Source: JAFTYR01 sp964571375
Lineage (GTDB): Bacteria > Pseudomonadota > Gammaproteobacteria > Burkholderiales > Burkholderiaceae_F
Assembly (NCBI GenBank): GCA_964571375.1
Contig: CAZNBL010000072.1
Coordinates: forward strand, 1-5,807
DNA length: 5,807 bases
Reading direction: 5' to 3'
Within the stretch, counting starts at the first letter, position 1. The number at the start of each line of letters is the position of its first letter. Below, piece by piece: positions 1 to 5,541 of this stretch. Made by a program: the position numbers and the translations under genes. The notes under the pieces are model-generated. The model made no database searches. It saw nothing but the letters and a program-made list of their open reading frames with translations, and was not told where the DNA came from.

Positions 1-548
1 CCCTTGTACTGGTCGGTTTTAAGGCGTGCATGAATAATGAGGCAGTCGATCGGAAAGTGCGAATACACTTCGGAAATCGCATCGAACTCTTTTTCCTCAC
101 ACCAGCCCAAACGGGTTTTGACCGAAATCGCGATCGGCAGATCCGCATCGAAAATCCGGTTGAAGAACGCTTCCATCTCATGCGGTTCTTTCAAGAAGCC
201 GCTTCCCTTGCCCTTGGCAACTACGGTGCCTGCGGGACAGCCGCAATTGAGATTGACTTCTTTATAGCCCATGTCGGCAAGCGCCTTGGCCGCCCAGATA
301 AAGTCGTCGCTGCGGCGTGTGAGCAGCTGAGGGACTGCTGTAAATCCTTCGTTGATCTCGGGAGCGAGTTCACGGAGCTGTCGCTGGGTGAACGCCGGTT
401 CCACTGTCGGAGAAACGAACGGCAGGTAATAGCGGTCGGCCGCGCCGAAATATTTGGCGTGGATCTTGCGCCACACAAAGGTGGTCAGGCCCTCCATCGG
501 GGCAACGGTTAAATCGGGAAGATTGTATTCATGCATGATGGGCGCCAT
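1..548 (-). CDS. tRNA-dihydrouridine synthase family protein, 3' end cut by window edge
   Basis: Flavin (FMN) enzyme of the Dus family, which reduces specific uridines of tRNA to dihydrouridine in the cytoplasm. Only the first 182 codons lie in the window; family members usually exceed 300 residues, so about half is missing to the left. Visible motifs are APMEG (residues 16-20, start of the TIM barrel and FMN site), LNCGCPAGTVVAKGKG (100-115, with the expected catalytic Cys at C104), VKTRLG (143-148) and HARLKTDQYKG at the edge (from 173). The stretches around YYLPFVSPT (40-48) and GTVVAKGKGSGFL resemble a Dus subfamily I associate with Firmicutes and gut anaerobes rather than E. coli DusA, DusB or DusC, so no symbol is given. 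I chose ATG 546-548 because an in-frame TAA lies four codons upstream (558-560). The second ATG at 534-536 (MHEYNLPDL) is possible. Neither has a good Shine-Dalgarno. Confidence 0.9.
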   Translation of the reverse strand, partial: MAPIMHEYNLPDLTVAPMEGLTTFVWRKIHAKYFGAADRYYLPFVSPTVEPAFTQRQLRELAPEINEGFTAVPQLLTRRSDDFIWAAKALADMGYKEVNLNCGCPAGTVVAKGKGSGFLKEPHEMEAFFNRIFDADLPIAISVKTRLGWCEEKEFDAISEVYSHFPIDCLIIHARLKTDQYK

Positions 549-556
549 CTTAACGA

Positions 557-562
557 TTTATC
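557..562 (-). promoter_or_regulatory. Possible -10 element of the dihydrouridine synthase gene
   Basis: Read on the minus strand this is GATAAA, matching TATAAT at four of six positions. It ends 8 nt before ATG 546-548. No matching -35 box is visible at 16-18 bp. Only 48 bp separate this start codon from the T-run of the upstream gene's terminator, so any dedicated promoter must lie here. If this is the -10, the transcript would begin almost at the start codon. Weak evidence. Confidence 0.2.
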
Positions 563-596
563 GGGGACTTCGGCGTTTTTTACGTGAAAGAAATGT

Positions 597-628
597 AAAA
601 AAATCGCCCTGCAAAGCGCAGGGCGATT
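597..628 (-). terminator. Rho-independent terminator after the secreted two-repeat protein
   Basis: A perfect 11-bp stem (arms 602-612 and 618-628) with a 5-nt loop is followed on the minus strand by seven T residues (603 to 597). The stem core is GC-rich (CGCCCTGC pairing with GCAGGGCG). It starts 25 nt after the stop codon of the gene at 654-1643, where an intrinsic terminator is expected. There is no T-run on the plus strand, so it works in one direction only. Confidence 0.93.
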
Positions 629-653
629 CCTTCGGTGTCACTCAGGAAAGAAA

Positions 654-1643
654 TTATTCCTCTTCGTTATCCTTCGGACGTTCCGTGAGCTCGATCACTT
701 TTTCTTCCGAGGTCATACGGACGTCGGCATTATCTTTGCCCTTATTGCGGACCTTGGTCACGATAAAGGCGGTATTGCCGTTCTTAAAGACATGAGCCTC
801 GCGGTTGAAGGTCGGGAGTTTGATGACTTCCGGGGTGCCGTAGAGTTCGCCCATGGCGCGCATCATGTTGTCATAGTTGGCGTTGTCTGCCTTTGCCGGC
901 GTAAAGGTGATTTCCTTGATGCGGGAGCGGTCCGTATCCTTCTTGAAGTAAATGTTGAGGTTGCGGCATTCGCGGGTAAGCTTGTTTCTCAAGGTGAGCA
1001 GGGACGGGTGGCCGACATCGGTGACCATGCAGCCCAAGGATTCGGCAAAGCCGGCAAGATCGGCAACCTTGCCCTGACCCAAGGGGAACTTTTCAGCCAA
1101 AGCCGTGATGTTCGGACCGAAAGCGTCGTTTAAGCGGTCGGCACCCGCAGCGTACACTTCGATTCTGAGCCACTTGCCGTAGGTGTCCCAGAGCAGACGG
1201 ATGTTCTGAGTTTCGGTTTCAAAGCGGATGCCCTTGATGAAGAAGTTGCCGGCATCGTGGGGGATTGCAATACCGTAGACGCTCTTTAATTCTTTTTCAG
1301 CGAGATCACGCAATTCGACCATCTTGTCGCGGCTTTTGAAGTCCCACTGAATCGAGAAGTTATCTGCAGTGTGGTCGTGACCCAAGAAACTTACCTGTGC
1401 GGAGTCGCCGCCGAAACAGGCGCTTTTGTCGGCCTTAACCATCAGGTGCTCGTAACTGCCGGCGCCCGAAAGAGTACAGCCGCTCCGGGCGAGCGCAGTT
1501 TTCAGCTGATCGGCATCGGTTTTGCCGATAGTAACGGCCTGCTCGTAGGATTTCAGGACGGCAAGCGGAGAGACGCTCTGAGCCTGTGCGAAACAAGTCA
1601 CAGAGGCTGCGCACAGGGCGGCGAAAACTGCTTTCTTCAGCAT
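654..1643 (-). CDS. Secreted (periplasmic) protein of unknown function with two internal repeats
   Basis: A 329-residue protein I do not recognise. The N-terminus is a typical Sec signal peptide: positive MLKK, a hydrophobic core to about residue 18, and an AQA cleavage site, so the mature protein would start near Q22 and be periplasmic. The mature chain appears to be two copies of one domain, about residues 44-165 and 193-298. Each has a leucine helix leading into a GC pair (C56; C205), a second Cys 20-21 residues later (C76; C226), a strand with I..F (98-102; 242-247), then a helix ending in YG (123-124; 268-269). These are the only four cysteines left after cleavage, suggesting one disulfide per repeat. 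The tail is acidic (KDNEEE). The start is well supported: AAGGAG at 1652-1657 sits 8 nt upstream. Terminators on both sides indicate a single-gene unit. No enzyme motif, lipobox or transmembrane helix beyond the leader is seen. Confidence 0.88.
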   Translation of the reverse strand: MLKKAVFAALCAASVTCFAQAQSVSPLAVLKSYEQAVTIGKTDADQLKTALARSGCTLSGAGSYEHLMVKADKSACFGGDSAQVSFLGHDHTADNFSIQWDFKSRDKMVELRDLAEKELKSVYGIAIPHDAGNFFIKGIRFETETQNIRLLWDTYGKWLRIEVYAAGADRLNDAFGPNITALAEKFPLGQGKVADLAGFAESLGCMVTDVGHPSLLTLRNKLTRECRNLNIYFKKDTDRSRIKEITFTPAKADNANYDNMMRAMGELYGTPEVIKLPTFNREAHVFKNGNTAFIVTKVRNKGKDNADVRMTSEEKVIELTERPKDNEEE

Positions 1644-1651
1644 ACGGGGAA

Positions 1652-1657
1652 CTCCTT
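1652..1657 (-). promoter_or_regulatory. Strong Shine-Dalgarno of the secreted-protein gene
   Basis: AAGGAG on the minus strand, 8 nt before ATG 1641-1643. It fixes the start that gives a proper signal peptide. Confidence 0.85.
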
Positions 1658-1674
1658 CACTTCGAATTGTTTTT

Positions 1675-1702
1675 ATTGTGTCGCTTTTTTTGCATAAAGC
1701 AA
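1675..1702 (-). promoter_or_regulatory. Candidate sigma-70 promoter of the secreted-protein gene
   Basis: On the minus strand TTGCTT (1697-1702, only TTG matching the -35 consensus) is followed by a 16-bp, A-rich spacer and CACAAT (1675-1680, four of six to TATAAT including the second A and final T). It lies between the ATPase terminator and the gene's Shine-Dalgarno, where a promoter is needed. The boxes are weak, so another arrangement is possible. Confidence 0.3.
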
Positions 1703-1756
1703 CCGCACAGTAACGGCGTATTGTGAAGGGTAGAGGATCTACCTGACAAGAGTCTT

Positions 1757-1797
1757 AAGAAAAAATCCGGAAGTGCTTTTTCAACACTTCCGGATTT
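1757..1797 (-). terminator. Rho-independent terminator after the metal-efflux ATPase gene
   Basis: A perfect 13-bp inverted repeat (1763-1775 and 1785-1797, core TCCGGAAGTG) around a 9-nt loop. On the minus strand it is followed by a run of six T, then CTT (1765 to 1757). The hairpin begins 22 nt after the ATPase stop codon. The outer A-T pairs of the stem overlap the T-run, as is common. Confidence 0.94.
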
Positions 1798-1819
1798 CCG
1801 AGATTTTCGTTAAAGCCTC

Positions 1820-4423
1820 TTACTTCTTCCAGCGCAGCATTCTGAGAGCGTTGGCAACCACAATGAGGCAGGTGCCGGTATCGGCAAAGACCGCCATCCA
1901 CATGGTGGCAAGCCCCATGTATGTCATTACGAAGAAGATGAACTTAATAGCGAGCGCAATAACGATGTTCTGAACCAAGATGCTGAAAGCTGCCTTGGAA
2001 AGAGCAATGAACTCGGGCAGTTTTCTCAGATCGTCGTCCATCAGAGCAACGTCTGCGGTTTCGATAGCGGTATCGGTACCTGCGGCTCCCATGGCAAAGC
2101 CGATATCGGCTCTGGCAAGCGCCGGGGCATCGTTAAAACCGTCGCCCACCATACCGACCACTTCGCGCTTGGCGATATTGGCAACAAGCTTCTGCTTGTC
2201 TGCGGGCAGCAATTCGTACTTCACGCGTTCAATACCGACTTCATCGGCAACTTTACGGGCAGCGCTCGCGTTGTCGCCGGTAAGCATAATGAGCTTGACG
2301 CCGAGCGACTTGAGTTCGGAGACGGCTTCCGCAGAAGTTTCACGGATTCTGTCGGCAATGCCGAATACCGCAATGATGCCGGCGGCATTCGCAAAGAAGA
2401 GCGGAGAAGTACCCTGCTCGTTAAAGGAGCGTGCGATTTCACGGGTACGGTCGTTCTGCAACAGATAACGGTCAAGACCCGTCATATTGCCGAGATAGTA
2501 TTCCTTGCCGTCGATCGTACCGATCACGCCGTTGCCGGGCAGAAGCTGAAAGGCGTGTACTTCGGAGAGTTCTTCGCTTCCGACGCCCTGATTAATGGCG
2601 TACTGGCAGAGCGCGCGGCTTACCGGATGCTGATTGCGTTCGGCCAAAGAGGCGGCCATCGCAAGAGAGCGGTGTGCATCGGCCTCGGTAAGATCCAGAC
2701 GTGCGGATGCGATATCCGGGCGGCCTTCGGTGACGGTACCGGTCTTGTCGAGTGCAATTGTTTCGAGCTTACGGCCCTTTTCGAGGTAAACGCCGCCCTT
2801 AATCAGGATGCCGCGGCGTGCGGCGGTGGCAAGACCCGAGACAATCGTGACCGGTGTGGAAATCACAAGAGCGCAGGGGCAGGCGATCACAAGCAGGGTA
2901 AGACCGCGGTAAATCCAGGTATTCCAATCCGCACCCATAAAGAGCGGCGGGATTACGGCGCTTGCAATCGCAACGATAAAGACGAGCGGCGTATAGATGC
3001 GGGCAAAAGAGTCGACAAAGCGCTGGGTCGGAGCCTTGGCGCCCTGAGCGGATTCGATTGCCGCGATAATACGGGCAGGCATCGAGTTTTCTGCTGTCGA
3101 AGTCGCGGTGTACTCAATGGAGCCGGTTTCGTTGACGGTGCCTGCAAAGACCTGGTCGCCTTCGGTCTTTTCAACCGGAAGAGACTCACCGGTGATCGGA
3201 GCCTGATTGACGGAAGAGGCGCCGGATACGACGGTGCCGTCGACAGCGAGTCTTTCTCCCGGGCCGACGCGGACTAAGTCGCCGACAGCTACTGTCTTGG
3301 CGTCAACTTCCTGCCAGGAGCCGTTTCTGCGGACGGTAGCGCGATCGGGAGCGAGGCTGAGCAACGAGCGGATTGCGTTTCGTGCGCGGTCAAGCGAGAG
3401 CTGTTCGATGGCTTCGGAAAGCTCAAAGAGCACCATAACCATAGCGCCTTCGGCCCAACTGCCGATGAGCACCGCTCCGGTTACGGCAACCGCCATCAGT
3501 GCATTCATGTTGAAGTTGAAGTTCTTCAACGCAATAAAGCCCTTCTTGTAGGTGCCGAGACCGACGATGGCGATGGCAATAAGCGCGCACACCATCGAAA
3601 CCCATTCGGGTGCGGCGATGAAGTGGGCGGCTTCGGCGCCGGCCGCAAAAGCGAACCCGACGGCAAACTTCCACCAGGCGATCTCTGCAGGCTTAAATTC
3701 AGAAAGTGCGGTCTTCCTGCTGTTTTCGTCGAGCACTTCCGGGTTGTAGCCGAGTGTGCGGATATCGGCGCAGATCATCTCGAGCTGACCGGCTTCGTAC
3801 TGTACGGTGAGCACACGGCTCATAAGGTTGAACTGCAGACCCGTGACGCCCTTGATGGCGGCAAGTTTTTTACGGATAAGACCTTCCTCGGTAGGGCAGT
3901 CCATTTCCGGAATGTAGATTTCGCTCTTTAATTTACCTTCGGCAACTACTCTCTTTAATTTGAGATTGTTGGCGGCAAAGGCCTTTTCAATCGCAGGCAG
4001 CGTCTCCGGAGTATGGATGATACGAAGACCGTCAGGATTCAAGCCGACGTCCTTGATACCGGCAATTGCGCCGAGCGTGGAGAAAAGCAGTCGGTACTGA
4101 GAGGGATCGACGCCGCTGACATCCCAGTCGGTATCCATGCTGTTTTCTACAGGACCGTGATCGTGGTCGCAGTTGCAGTGAGCGTGATCTGCACCGTGCT
4201 TGTGATCATGGTCGTGATGCGCATGAGAGCCGCACTGACAGTGATGTTCATGACCCGGCTCGCGATGCTCGTGACCGTGACCGCCGCAGCAGCAACGGCC
4301 GTGTTCGTGAGCATGATCGTGATGCTCATGATGATCGTGTCCGCAACAGCATCCCTTTTCGGAGTGAGCGGCTTCGTTCGCGTGACAGGCGCACGCGCAA
4401 CCCTTCTTTTCGGATTCAGACAT
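1820..4423 (-). CDS. cadA: P1B-type heavy-metal efflux ATPase (Zn/Cd/Pb class) with His/Cys-rich N-terminus
   Basis: An 867-residue inner-membrane pump of the ZntA/CadA class that exports Zn2+, Cd2+ or Pb2+ at the cost of ATP. Order of parts: a metal-ligand-rich tail (1-93; 26 His, 13 Cys); a ferredoxin-like segment without Cys (about 100-162); a second HMA-like domain with MDCPTEE (174-180); membrane helices near 250-271, 273-292, 305-322 and 324-340; the actuator loop with TGES (411-414); helices near 476-498 and 503-527, the latter with the CPC metal site (515-517); phosphorylation motif DKTGT (559-563); HP (599-600); TGDN (715-718); GDGFND (760-765); and two last helices with K827 and D848. 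The CPC plus this Lys and Asp mark the P1B-2 (Zn/Cd/Pb) group rather than Cu pumps. Relatives usually run about 700-800 residues, and the excess is the tail. ATG 4421-4423 has AGGA 10 nt upstream. It faces the MerR gene across a MerR-type promoter and ends in its own terminator. cadA or zntA would both suit; the metal cannot be fixed from sequence. Confidence 0.97.
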   Translation of the reverse strand: MSESEKKGCACACHANEAAHSEKGCCCGHDHHEHHDHAHEHGRCCCGGHGHEHREPGHEHHCQCGSHAHHDHDHKHGADHAHCNCDHDHGPVENSMDTDWDVSGVDPSQYRLLFSTLGAIAGIKDVGLNPDGLRIIHTPETLPAIEKAFAANNLKLKRVVAEGKLKSEIYIPEMDCPTEEGLIRKKLAAIKGVTGLQFNLMSRVLTVQYEAGQLEMICADIRTLGYNPEVLDENSRKTALSEFKPAEIAWWKFAVGFAFAAGAEAAHFIAAPEWVSMVCALIAIAIVGLGTYKKGFIALKNFNFNMNALMAVAVTGAVLIGSWAEGAMVMVLFELSEAIEQLSLDRARNAIRSLLSLAPDRATVRRNGSWQEVDAKTVAVGDLVRVGPGERLAVDGTVVSGASSVNQAPITGESLPVEKTEGDQVFAGTVNETGSIEYTATSTAENSMPARIIAAIESAQGAKAPTQRFVDSFARIYTPLVFIVAIASAVIPPLFMGADWNTWIYRGLTLLVIACPCALVISTPVTIVSGLATAARRGILIKGGVYLEKGRKLETIALDKTGTVTEGRPDIASARLDLTEADAHRSLAMAASLAERNQHPVSRALCQYAINQGVGSEELSEVHAFQLLPGNGVIGTIDGKEYYLGNMTGLDRYLLQNDRTREIARSFNEQGTSPLFFANAAGIIAVFGIADRIRETSAEAVSELKSLGVKLIMLTGDNASAARKVADEVGIERVKYELLPADKQKLVANIAKREVVGMVGDGFNDAPALARADIGFAMGAAGTDTAIETADVALMDDDLRKLPEFIALSKAAFSILVQNIVIALAIKFIFFVMTYMGLATMWMAVFADTGTCLIVVANALRMLRWKK

Positions 4424-4433
4424 GGATATAGGG

Positions 4434-4437
4434 TCCT
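4434..4437 (-). promoter_or_regulatory. Shine-Dalgarno of the efflux ATPase gene
   Basis: AGGA on the minus strand within TTTAGGACCC, 10 nt before ATG 4421-4423. The spacing is slightly long. It is the only purine-rich match upstream, and it supports a start that keeps the whole His/Cys-rich tail. Confidence 0.5.
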
Positions 4438-4468
4438 AAAAAAGAATGATTTTTGTTAAGATTCCCGT

Positions 4469-4499
4469 ATTAAAAACCCTGTATCTACTAGAGAGTCAA
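4469..4499 (-). promoter_or_regulatory. MerR-type promoter of the efflux ATPase gene
   Basis: On the minus strand TTGACT (4494-4499, first five bases as in TTGACA) and TTTAAT (4469-4474, five of six to TATAAT) are separated by 19 bp instead of the usual 17. Such over-long spacers define promoters activated by MerR-family proteins, which twist the DNA to realign the two boxes when metal binds. Transcription would start near 4462, giving a leader of about 40 nt. The elements are read directly; the mechanism comes from family knowledge. Confidence 0.85.
4476..4496. promoter_or_regulatory. Operator for the MerR-family metal sensor
   Basis: An imperfect dyad of the form ACTCT-N11-AGGGT (21 bp; read on the minus strand) lies across the spacer of the ATPase promoter. 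It overlaps the -35 box by three bases and stops just short of the -10. The half-sites and total length agree with the operators I recall for PbrR, CadR and ZntR. The encoded sensor next door is the obvious ligand, and its own promoter probably lies in the same 97-bp gap, which would make it autoregulated. Confidence 0.8.
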
Positions 4500-4520
4500 T
4501 CGTATTCGGGAAACTACTGT

Positions 4521-4925
4521 ATGCGTATCGGAGAGTTAGCCGCGAAAGCGGGATGCCAGGTGGAAACCATCCGCTTTTATGAGTCGGAACATTTATTGCC
4601 CGAGGCACAAAGAAGCGCCTCAAATTACCGTCTCTACGATGAGACGCATCTTGACCGCTTAAAGTTCATCCGTAACTGCCGGCTTCTGGATATGCCGCTC
4701 GACGACATCCGTGTGTTGCTTCAGATCAACGAGCATGACGACGAAGGTGCAGAAAAAGCCCACGAAATTGTGCGTAAGCAACTTGCGGCGATCGATACGC
4801 AGATGAAGGTTTTAAGAACTCTCAAAAAAGAATTGGAGAGTCTTCAGGAGCGCTGTCACGGTCACTGTCACGGCGAAGGATGCGGCCTCATGGAAGGTTT
4901 GAGAGACGGCGAGTTCGGAGCGTGA
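4521..4925 (+). CDS. cadR: MerR-family heavy-metal-responsive regulator (CadR/PbrR-like)
   Basis: A 134-residue metal-sensing transcription factor, expected to bind the adjacent operator as a dimer and activate the ATPase gene when its metal is present. Residues 1-70 are the winged-helix MerR domain: MRIGELAAKAGC, VETIRFYE (14-21), LLPEAQRSASNYRLY (25-39) and LKFIRNCRLLDMPLDDIR (47-64), all close to CadR and PbrR. Residues about 78-110 form the dimerisation coiled coil. The metal loop is RCHGHCHGEGC (111-121; C112, C116, C121, with H113, H115, H117), followed by the helix GLMEGL. CadR, PbrR and ZntR carry a Cys near residue 77-79; here alignment by eye puts A77 there. ATG 4521 is chosen because family members begin at this point. 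An in-frame ATG at 4446 would run the gene through the operator. No clear Shine-Dalgarno is seen (GGGA at 4508-4511 is weak). The exact metal is unknown. Confidence 0.92.
   Translation: MRIGELAAKAGCQVETIRFYESEHLLPEAQRSASNYRLYDETHLDRLKFIRNCRLLDMPLDDIRVLLQINEHDDEGAEKAHEIVRKQLAAIDTQMKVLRTLKKELESLQERCHGHCHGEGCGLMEGLRDGEFGA
4917..4920 (+). promoter_or_regulatory. Ribosome binding site deciding the dnaQ start
   Basis: GGAG lies inside the last codons of the regulator gene, 7 nt before ATG 4928-4930 but only 1 nt before the in-frame GTG 4922-4924. The spacing favours the ATG. Confidence 0.6.
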
Positions 4926-4927
4926 GT

Positions 4928-5500
4928 ATGGAAAGAGCAGTACTCGGCAGGGTTAGACGCATCTGTATCGATACCGAAACCACCGGGATGAGCCGGGAAT
5001 TCGACCGTATTTGCGAAATCGGCGCGGTGGAAATCGATGAGGCAGGCCGCGTGATTTCAAGCTTTCACGCCTATATCAATCCCATGCGCCCGGTACATTG
5101 GGCAGCATTGAGAGTTCACGGATTAAGCGACGCATTTTTATCGGACAAACCGACGTTCGGTGCGGTAGCCGAAGACTTTATCGAATTTGTGCAGGGCGCC
5201 GAACTCTATGCGCACAACATGAGTTTTGATTCCGGCTTCTTAAACACCGAGCTCGCCAGATGCGGCTTTATGACGCTCGACGATTACGGTTGCGGCTTAA
5301 ATTGCACTTTGCAGACCGCGCGCCGCCTCTATCCCAAACAAAAGAACAATCTTGATGCGGTGTGTGCCCGTCTCGGCATCGATACGTCTTCAAGAACCCT
5401 GCACGGGGCTCTGTTGGATTCCGAACTGCTGGCCGAAGTTTTAAGTTGCTGGGATAAAGAGGGTGTGTTTAAAAAAGCTCCGGCCGGATCGGATTTCTGA
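4928..5500 (+). CDS. dnaQ: DnaQ-type 3'-5' exonuclease (DNA polymerase III epsilon subunit), short form
   Basis: A 190-residue DEDDh exonuclease. In proteobacteria this protein is the proofreading subunit of the replicative polymerase. All five catalytic residues are present at nearly the E. coli positions: D15 and E17 (IDTETTG), D101 (AHNMSFDSGFL), H159 and D164 (RTLHGALLDSELLAEV). Further family stretches are ICEIGAVE (28-35), RVHGLSDAFL (62-71) and NNLDAVCARLGID (140-152). E. coli epsilon has 243 residues, the last 50-60 holding the clamp motif and the segment that binds the alpha subunit. This protein ends about 26 residues after the catalytic Asp, with no recognisable clamp motif. Start: ATG 4928 is well placed behind GGAG; GTG 4922, overlapping the regulator's TGA, would add two residues. 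The 2-nt gap to the regulator suggests co-transcription and coupled translation. It could instead be a free-standing epsilon-like exonuclease; a second dnaQ elsewhere would decide. Confidence 0.87.
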   Translation: MERAVLGRVRRICIDTETTGMSREFDRICEIGAVEIDEAGRVISSFHAYINPMRPVHWAALRVHGLSDAFLSDKPTFGAVAEDFIEFVQGAELYAHNMSFDSGFLNTELARCGFMTLDDYGCGLNCTLQTARRLYPKQKNNLDAVCARLGIDTSSRTLHGALLDSELLAEVLSCWDKEGVFKKAPAGSDF

Positions 5501-5530
5501 CGTACCGACAGATAGAATCGATTGAAACAT

Positions 5531-5535
5531 AGGAG
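5531..5535 (+). promoter_or_regulatory. Shine-Dalgarno of the M20 amidohydrolase gene
   Basis: AGGAG, 6 nt upstream of GTG 5542-5544. It supports a GTG start; no ATG or TTG in the same frame is similarly placed. Confidence 0.8.
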
Positions 5536-5541
5536 AAAAAC

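Noticed and set aside
30..512. Plus-strand 160-codon open frame at the left edge
   Set aside because: It is antisense to the dihydrouridine synthase gene, whose minus-strand frame shows clear family motifs, and it has no motifs or ribosome site.
2555..3277. Plus-strand 240-codon open frame inside the ATPase gene
   Set aside because: It is antisense to the actuator-to-nucleotide-binding region of the ATPase. Its composition follows the reverse complement of that coding sequence and nothing in it resembles a protein family.
4147..4329. Repetitive-looking open frames on both strands over the pump's N-terminus
   Set aside because: They are shadows of the repeated His/Asp/Glu codons of the true ATPase frame; their hydrophobic Met/Thr/Val strings carry no start signals or family motifs.
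4145..4330. CRISPR-like or tandem DNA repeat
   Set aside because: The repetition is in short His/Asp codon runs of irregular length without fixed repeat units or spacers, so it is protein-level low complexity.
4446..4520. A longer version of the MerR regulator starting at ATG 4446 (25 extra residues)
   Set aside because: It would run through the promoter/operator of the pump gene, has no ribosome site, and family members begin at the MRIGELA point (4521).
4880..4927. A longer DnaQ starting at ATG 4880 inside the regulator gene
   Set aside because: The extra 16 Arg-rich residues are out-of-frame translation of the regulator's C-terminus. ATG 4928 has the correctly spaced GGAG and matches the family N-terminus.
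5466..5532. Possible programmed -1 frameshift at the TTTAAAAAAG run near the end of dnaQ
   Set aside because: The zero-frame codons (TTT AAA AAA GCT) do not place a canonical X XXY YYZ heptamer in frame. The -1 product would add only about 18 residues without similarity to an epsilon tail.
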